Source of the DNA: Nymphaea colorata
Taxonomy: Eukaryota; Streptophyta; Magnoliopsida; Nymphaeales; Nymphaeaceae
DNA length: 64,000 nucleotides
Assembly: GCF_008831285.2 (NCBI RefSeq)
Contig: NC_045141.1
Coordinates: 2,048,001 to 2,112,000, forward strand
Direction of reading: 5' to 3'
Part shown: positions 24,201-33,300 of the stretch, piece by piece
How positions within the stretch are numbered: position 1 is the first letter of the stretch
Layout of the letters: every line of letters begins with the position of its first letter
Translations under genes and position numbers: made by a program
The notes under the pieces: model-generated
Databases searched by the model: none
What the model saw: only the letters and a program-made list of their open reading frames with translations
What the model was told of the DNA's origin: nothing

Positions 24201-27200
24201 GATGGATTGATTGTTGGTTGAGGGTTTTGATATTTCGAGGCAACGTCAAGACGTAAAGGAGGAGGCCTATTGGAGAGCTTGTTGGTCGACACTACCTGTC
24301 GACACCCTCTTGAGGCGACGACACGTGCCTCAAGGATTTTATTTTGTATTTGTTCGTTTTTGTTTGAATTGTGTAGGTATCTAGTAGAAACCTTATTCTT
24401 GTTTATGTTTGCAGGTGCACCGGGCACATCCCGTCGACCTTGAGTTCGAAACTTGAGGCATTTTGAAGAATTTGGTGAGCGCGCCACAGGTATGGCGACA
24501 TTCCAGGCAAATCCCTGCCTGGGGCAAATGTGTGATTGTGTGCTCCTAGGATCAAGGGATCCTAGGATTGTGATGTTAATTGATTGACTGCTTTGTGAAT
24601 GAGTATATGTATGTTGCTTATATGATATGAATGGGTTAGAAAGATTATTAGTTATTTGTTTTGAAAAAGTTACGCATTGGCATGTGCATGCTAGAATTGA
24701 TATCTGTTTAGGACAGATGAGGCGGGGTATCGAGTCGAGTGTCTCCTCGACCCCAATTGTGCATTAGAAAGCATCATAGAATGATAACTGCATAGGACAG
24801 CTACGAGCCAACCGCAGATCGAGACTACTCTCTGTGGATTGGCTAAGTTTTTCAAAGAGGTGATTGACGTGATTGATGTGATGACTGATATGAATGTGTA
24901 CGTTGTTGCATATGCATTGCCATGGGCAACGATGCAAATGGATGAATTAGAGGGTAGTTGTACCCGTACTGTATGACGGCTAGCTGTTACTGTATGTATA
25001 GACCTCGTGTGGAGGCATTGGGAAGTGTAAGTGCACTCGTAGAGTGTATTAACCTCATGTGCTAGCCAGTCATCTTGTGAATGAGTAATGATAATGATAA
25101 AAAAAAAAAACGAAAGGATAAGAGATGAGAGGCCAGTGGGATGTGGCTGTGTTTGGGAGACGTCCCGTTCTCGCCACTGGTCTCGCCTATCAGAGCGCAG
25201 GCGGTGTAAGGCCCCAGGGTTCTGTTGTGTGTTGTGCTTGGAGCGTTGGGCTCCCGCCTTCCCAAACTGGGTGTCCTAGGGAAGGCTGAGTATCTCACCT
25301 TAGACTTCACACATCCAGGGATGAGTGCTCTACCGCTGCAGCGGGTGAAATGGATCCATACTGTTATGGGCCACCACGGGGGTTGTCTCTTGGCTATAGG
25401 CCGCCCGCGGTGTGCACGTGTCTGTGTTGCACCCACAGGAACTGTTAATGCACTAAGTTAATGAAAATGTAATATGTTTGATAGAATGCATGTGACTGAC
25501 GTATATGTGATTGATATGAATGCAAGTGTTATGTTTAAGCATGCTTCGCATGTGACTGATGTTGTGTTAGTGTGGCCATCAAGTGGCTTTTACGTGTCGT
25601 ACTCTGCCACGACATGACGATAGATGGGTTGATATTTGTTCTTTTATTTGAGCCTTACTTAAGAGGGTTTGGCATTTTCCTGGCTTGTTGTCATACTGCG
25701 AAGGCTGAGTCTTCAATTGTTTTCTTTTTCAGGTTTTGGCGGACCCGGGGCAACAGGTTGAGCAGATGGCTTCACTCACGTCATACTGCGGAGGTTTTGG
25801 GATTGTCGTTTGTAGTGCCGGCGCGTCATGTTTTGGTTTTATTGATGTCTTCTTTTTGTTAGGCATCAATGTTATGATTTTGGGGCATTTTGGTCATGCA
25901 CATAGATGTGAATTTGTATGAAACAAAATGGTTATATAAATGAAAGTTCGCCCCATTGTTTTGAATTGCTTGGCTCATCGTCTTTTTGAATTGTTGGGTA
26001 GTCACACCTCAATGCTTTATGTTTAGAAAAAAAAAAAAAAAAAAGGTTTGTGGGTTAAAAGGTCGGGGTGTTACATTGCCTGTAGCAATCCTTGATAACC
26101 AATCTCCACATTTTACACGATTTGGTACCCATTGCAATTATTCTGATTTACATGTGCTCCAAAGTGTTTGATACGTGAATGTGGATAAATCAAGAGACAC
26201 AATTTTCAAGACAAGGCCTTATTGTGCGGTTCAGTACTAGGCCTGGGCATCGGGCCCAGGTACCCGATGGGTACACGGTACCCAGCCCGATTGGGCCCGG
26301 GTCAACCCGACAGGTGCCAATTCGGCTCAATTTATTTTTTTCATATTATTTTTATTTAATAATGATATATATTTTATTATTAAAAAAATATTTTATATTT
26401 AAAAATTATCTTTTATTTTAACCAGGCCCGGGCTCGGATGTCAGGTATCAGGCCAGGCCGGCTTGATGCCCAGACCTAGTCAGTACGCTATGTTGATGAG
26501 TACAAGGATTGTCGGTGTTATGATCTAGTAAGTTGAAAAACTAAGACATCACATGATGTTATCGATGAGTTGGACTTTGATCATCAACTTGATGTGTGCA
26601 TCATCGACACTAGTAATTGAAGATAATATACTGTTGCAAACCAAGTTTGGATTAGACACTATTGGCAGATCTGGAATATCAAATGATAGAATAGTAAAGA
26701 CTCCTGAAGACATTGGAATCAAGATAAAAGATACTATGGAATTTGAATTGAAAGTCCTTGTTATAGACAGTTAGATAGATGTCTTATGTATCGTAGTATT
26801 ACTAGAGATACCACGTGAAGTAAATGTGACCAGTCAACTTCCACATGTTTCAACTTCAGCCCACATGATGTTTGCATATTATCAAATACATGAAAGGAAC
26901 TCTGATTCTGTCCTCTTCCTTTCATTAGATATAATTGCATATATTGATATTGACTAGGAAGAGCCAAATAATAGGAACTCCACAACAGATTTCTGAATTT
27001 CCTTATGTGAATTGCTCCATTGAAGTCTAAAAAGCGGCAAAGGGTTTCTTAATCATTGGCAATGAAGTATAGACTAAAAGAATAACTGTATGGCTCACAC
27101 AACTTTTAATAGGCATGGAAATTTGTCTAGACAAGTCCATCAAACTATATTGCGAATTTGTCTAGACAAGTCCATCAAACTATATTGCGAATTTGTCTAG

Positions 27201-27226
27201 ACAAGTCCATCAAACTATATTGCGAT

Positions 27227-27262
<36 letters not shown>

Positions 27263-27298
27263 AACTATATTGCGATAATAATATAATATAATATATAT

Positions 27299-27333
<35 letters not shown>

Positions 27334-30300
27334 CCGCTGAAATCACAGATTCCATGCATGAAGTCACGAACTAAACACAAAGAGATGAGTTGTCATTTTG
27401 GTTAACAAAAGTACTTGAAGAATATAAGTGGTCTTGCTTATGTACCCTCATGTGTCATCTTGCGAACTTTTCACCAAGGCGTTAAGTTTGAGGATGGAAG
27501 TTAGAATCAACGTAAATACATATGTATTATCTTTGTATACATATGATAATCATATACATGTATATATAAAACATACACATTTGTATACTATTATGAACAT
27601 ATACTTGAACAAGGAATACTATACTATGTATATAGTTTGAATATGTATTTTATTTTTTGAATCTGTTTCTTTGTACTTTCACCTTTCTATTATTTTTTCT
27701 ATTTTTTCTGTTTTAAGGTTTGGTCAAGGTTGTCCTTGAGTCCTGGACCATGACTACCCATTGACTAGTCCCAATGACTCTTTCCTTGCTAGATGTATAT
27801 ATGGATGAAGACTGTACCAGTCACAAAAACAGGCTCCTCACACTCAAGTTTATTAAGGATAATAAATCAGAACGAAAACTGAATATTATTCATACAACAC
27901 AGTCATACAAAACTCGCTTCAAAAGCCATAACCTTAACTTAGGGTGATTAAATATTTATAGAGAACAAGAGACAAGAGAGAGAGAAGCTAGCTCTTGGGC
28001 TGAGTTCCAACAGCTAGAAAAGTAGCCATTGGAACTCCCAACAGCTAGAAAAGAAAAGAAAAACAAAAAAAGGTAAAAATAGGAAAACAGAACTATTATA
28101 AAAATAAATATAAACAAAACAAAATTGCAGTCTATGTACATTATATATTCATAAGTACATATGAGTTCATACAAACACTTAGATATAGTGATGTATGCTG
28201 AAACATATATATATGTATATAAACTAACAATGGAGGGCAGGACCCCCTTGCATTCTCAAAGCATTTTGGGACCTTAGTCACAGCGGTGCGCCACATTTGG
28301 TAGACTACCCGTACCGGTACGCCGGTACATAGGTACCGGTATGCTGGTACGGCCCGGTACGTTTGGATCTGGTTCCGGGTCGGAACTAGATCCAAACTAT
28401 ATTATAACCTAAAAAGTTTTTTTTTTTATTTATGAGATTATCTATGGATTCATGAAAGGAACATTGTCTTAATGTGATGATATCATTTGGTTTTTTAATT
28501 TTTTGAATTAAAAATATATAATAATATATAATATTCGCCGTATCGCCGTACCAGTACTTGTACCCCCATACCCATACCCGCACCCGTACCATTGTGACAT
28601 AGTTTGGGACCAATTCCATTATATAGTTTTGTCTTTTACTGATGCCTCTACACATATTATGAAATTGTGATTGTGATTGTGATTGACCTTGACAACTAGT
28701 ACTCTTTTCATTAATGGGCTGTTATTGGGCCTATGTACTGGTGACTTTTTGTACTCATTTTGTTTAAGAATGTGAATGAGCGAATGTTCAGGTCCTTTTT
28801 ATAATGAGTCAATCTTCAATGAGCTCATGGTGTGGACCAACAGACAAAGTTATTTTGCTCATTATCAGCTCTACTCATGTTTTGACAATGACAATCACAT
28901 ACAGGATCCAGGAGTAGAGTGACTATAAATTAAACACTATCACAGATTGATAAATTTGAACACAATCATGTAAAGTATCAAGTCCAGAAATATTTGATGT
29001 AAGGCCATTGATTTCAAACATCAACCATTGTAGATTAATGACCTTAAAGAGAAAACATTTAGAGATATGACAAGAATCCATGATCACAGCATAAAAACAG
29101 CTGGATGAGTTAATCTCTCATATGAACACACACACAAAACATGCAACAGGACGAGCTTACAATCCTCAAGCAGAACAATGACAATAAAATTAAAAATTCA
29201 GCCTTCTACACAATCTCCTCCAGTATAAGTAGTGGAAGAGTCTTTCAATTGACCATCTGAAACACACTAGCTCTTAAGGCTTATCAGTGATTAATCATTA
29301 CCGTAGGAGGCTACAGATAGTGTTTAAGAGAAAACAATGGCGTATACATGTATTGTATGCACAATGCTCAGTTATTCAGAGCCAAAAACACAATTGGCAT
29401 ATATCAATTCAAAATTCCAAACATTGTCAAAAGGAGACAAATACAAGATTACATAATCTTATTAACTATGAGGTAATTAACAATAAATATGCAAACATAA
29501 CTACATAGCAAATTATACCAGGGGATGGAGTTCCACCAGCCTCTTTAAAGAGAAGTGCCGCCTGACATGTCAAGAATAACAAATTTAAGAAACAGAAGAC
29601 AATTTTTTATGAAACTTCATTAAAGAAAAGCACTAACCCTTATTGCTTGAGCATGTGCCCTTATTTTTTTTCTTGCTTCCTCTTTTTCTTCTTCCCTTTT
29701 CAAGTCCAACGTGTATCGGAACCGGCGCGATGCATTCAGCACAAGAGCAGCTTGCTGTTCACAAAAGAGGAGGAAAAAGAAATTGGCTCTCAAAAGACAC
29801 AAGTGGCAACAGTTCTAACTTATAACATGTAAGTCAATAATCATAACTCTGGTGCTAACTTTCAAGTTTAAGGTTATGCTTTAGTCCATCGAGACATTCC
29901 ATTGGACATAATAACAGTATTTTTTCAATAAAAACATAAGACATGCAAATCACCAATTATAGAACTTCCAAGAAGCTCAGTTGGGGACCCTAATGTAGTA
30001 TGACAAGAATGTGCTGCCTACTTCCAAGAGCTTCCTCCCATTGATGAAGCTATAGGATGGACTCCCCAAAAACATGTCCTTTTGAGTTTTGAAGGCCCAT
30101 GGACTCTAATCATGATGTGCCTTTACACTCAATCCTTGATAGGAAGATTAGGACTATTCCAAGCAAATGTTTTATACACATTGGGATATTGTTGAGGGAA
30201 GGGGGAACCAAAAGTGATCCAAAGCCTCACTGTTGCCAACCTCACATAGATGACAAGCATTGCAAGATTTTGAAATTATCGACCTATATCATTATAAACA

Positions 30301-33300
30301 TATACAAAATAATTAAAAAAATTATAAACTTAAGTACTTGACTGCATTGTCTTATCCAACCAAGGCACCTTCTTACCTGGACTAGTGCAAGGGGGGCCAC
30401 GTTGGTGATGTTGGACATTCATATACTTGCAAGGACCCCATGTTTTATGTGAAGCTCAGAGTTTATCACTTTATCTAATGCATATCATGGGGTGATGAGA
30501 ACATGGCTGTTGTTAGCCTAAGATGCTCGGGAACCACCAAGCCCATTAACAGGTTTAGATATGACCCTAGCATGGACACTTCAACTTTGTTAACGCACCA
30601 ACGTCGACGCGACGCAGATGTTGGTGCAGCCCAGATTCACTTCTTGCTGCAGTCAAGAAGAGTCCAGTGCAGGCACCCAACCATTTTTGACATTTTTGGA
30701 CACCCACCCGATTCGTGTTTGTGTCAAACCACGTCATCGACTTTTTTGTCCATTTTTTATTTTTTTATTTTTAATTTCTTTAAAACCAATTTAGGGCATG
30801 ATCGTGCCCCTCCCCACTCGTCTCTATCTTCCTTTGTCTTCTCCCTCTTGCATTGAAGCACCCACCAATGGCTGTTGCTTCACGGTGCTTGTGTTTTCGA
30901 CAGCCGGCGGCAGAGCTTGTTCCCCCAGCAGTGACTATAACAAGACAGTCAGCAGGTGTGATGTTCCTCCGGTGGCAAAGCTCATAGGATTTTTTCCACT
31001 GTTTTTCTCTAGTTCTTCAAATCCCATCTTACAGTCCCTTTCTTTGTTTTATTAATCTATTTTGTGACATATCATCCACACTAGATGGTAGACAAAAGGA
31101 AAGGAAAAGAAGTTGCTTCAAAGGTTCTTCATCTAGTGTGAATGATGTTAATGCTTCAAGGTCTTCTTCACAACCTGGTGAAGCATATGCAAATGAAGAA
31201 CAGCCACTATGGAAAGAAATCAAAGTTGCCACTATGGAAAGAAATCAAAGTGGACATGAAAGATGTAGGCAGTGGTGGTAGAAATGTGTATTTTATATGT
31301 GGACATTGTCAAGTTACATTTGTAGGATCTTACACAAGAATTAAGGCACATCTGTTGAAGTTGCCAATTTTGGAACTCGAGCATGTAAAAACATTTCTAC
31401 AAAAAAGCTCGAGAACTAAAGAAGTTGCAAGATCGTGTTGATTCAATCCACAACAAGAAGAAAATGAGTACTATTATGACAAATACTAACATGCCTCCTA
31501 AGAGTATTGACAGAAAAAAGAAAGACTATGGAGACATGTTTTGATCCTTATGGAAAAGCAAAATTAGATAAAGTGGCTGTTTAGTTTTTTTATTCTAACT
31601 GCATCCCTTTCAATGTAGCTAGAAATCCATATTGGAAGAAGTAACTACTATGTTTTCAAATGGCAAATTATCAGGATATGTACTTCCCGGTTCAAAAAGG
31701 TTGTGAACATTACTTCTTAAGGATGAAAAGAGCGAGGCTGACCAAAGTTTAGAAAGAAACAAATCTAAATAGAACACAACTGGGGTATCAATTGTTTTTG
31801 ATAGATGGATAAACATTCAAAGACGCCCACTAATTAATTTTATTTTCATTGCACGTGATGAACTAATATTTTTGAAGGCTGTTGATGCATATGGAGAATA
31901 TAAAGATGTCGAATATTTGAAGCAATTATTTGTAAAAGCCATCAAAGAGGTTGGTCCTGATGAAGTGGTGTAGCTAATCATAGAGTCACAGACAATGTTG
32001 TTATATGCAAAAGTGCTGGATTGAGTTTGAGGTATGATTTTCCACATATTTTTTAGACCCCATGTGTTGCACATACTTTAAATTTAGCACCGAATGACAT
32101 ATGTAATCCTCCAAGTCAAGAAGCAGATCCTAAGGGACATGAGCAATCCTCATGAATTCAAGATATTGAAAAAGAAGCAACAAATATTAGAAATTTCATC
32201 ATCAATCACCAACAAGCATTGTCTCTTTTTTGTAGTTATTCTGATTTGAGAATGTTAAAAGTTGCAGAGACACGATTTGCTTCAATAATTGTCATGTTAA
32301 AAAAGAATTCAAAAAGTGCGGGATGCATTGATTCAAATGGTGGCTAGTAAAGAGTGGAACTTTTATCGGGTTGAAGATGAAGCTAAAGCTCAAATTATTA
32401 AAAACATTATTTTGGATAATAAATGGTGAGATAAAATTGCATATTTTTTGGATTTTACAAAAGCAATTTGGTGCTTGTTGAGAGCTGTTGATAAAGATGA
32501 GTCTATGCTTCATAAAGTTTATGAAATGTGGGACGATATGATTGAGTAAATTCAATCTACTTTAAGAAAGAGAGGAAAGACATTGCACTTGATAATTCAG
32601 AGTTCTTTGATCGCATACATACAATATTAGTTGAAAAATAGGATAAGAGCAATACCCCCTTGCATTGCATGGCTCATTCTTAAAATCTCAAATATTACAC
32701 TAAAAAATGGATTGAAGGAGCTCCTGGACATGTCACTCCAAATCTAGATAGTGGGTAGTTATAGTAGAGCAAGGGAGAATGCAAACAAGAGACCAGTCTC
32801 ATGATGAATATTTCTACAATTATGAAATCTCAATATCCCATCAAAAGCATCAACAGATGGCTACTAGGGGACTAAGGTTGATGGAATTCCGCTTTTCCAA
32901 CTAATAATATTTTGCTGAACCTAAAAGCAGATATTAATGTGCACAAAGGTGTTGAATCAAGTCTCAAACAAATCTTTCCCACTTCACCTATGTCGCATAG
33001 GTGCTGGTACCGGTGTTCACAGAGGCAAGGCTGCCTACACAATGCCTAGCGTTTAAAAAAACTGAGTTCAGGGGCACAACTATATATGTAGACATATCTA
33101 TCTATCTATCTATCTATCTATATAAATAAATAAACAAAGTAATATAAGTTATAATCTATATTATACACATATTATATAGTATATGAACAAATAAAACTTT
33201 AAACAAACTAGCAGTATACTCATTATGCATATTCGTACAACATAAACGAACAAACAGAAAAATACCAAAATATGTTTTGTCATGTCCGGTGCCTGTACTT

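Larger units (their letters stand above)
21340..27500 (+). mobile_element. Decayed Ty1/copia retrotransposon, interrupted twice
   Basis: Copia parts occur in the canonical order: gag zinc knuckle (21,868-21,909), protease DSGAETHIT (22,063-22,089), integrase HLGH then [13 protein letters not shown] (about 22,510-22,925), integrase C-terminus continuing after an insertion as [14 protein letters not shown] (26,070s onward), then [12 protein letters not shown] and ending ELFTKALSL near 27,470. Stops and frameshifts occur throughout. The orientation is opposite to the host gene. LTRs were not identified, so both ends are approximate. Confidence 0.8.
18805..29518. other. ACA intron 3 (10,714 bp) with nested elements
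   Basis: The largest intron in the window. It holds a plus-strand copia element (about 21,300-27,500) interrupted by a 3,060-bp solo LTR and a 243-bp MITE-like element. Other parts: AT-rich DNA at 19,000-20,500, a (CT)n(TA)n tract at 20,150-20,195, a GGTACC-rich stretch at 28,290-28,380 and repeated ACCCGTACC-like words at 28,540-28,595. Confidence 0.75.

Noticed and set aside
25062-25461. Long open frames on both strands within the solo LTR
   Set aside because: No recognisable domain, and they overlap each other in LTR sequence.
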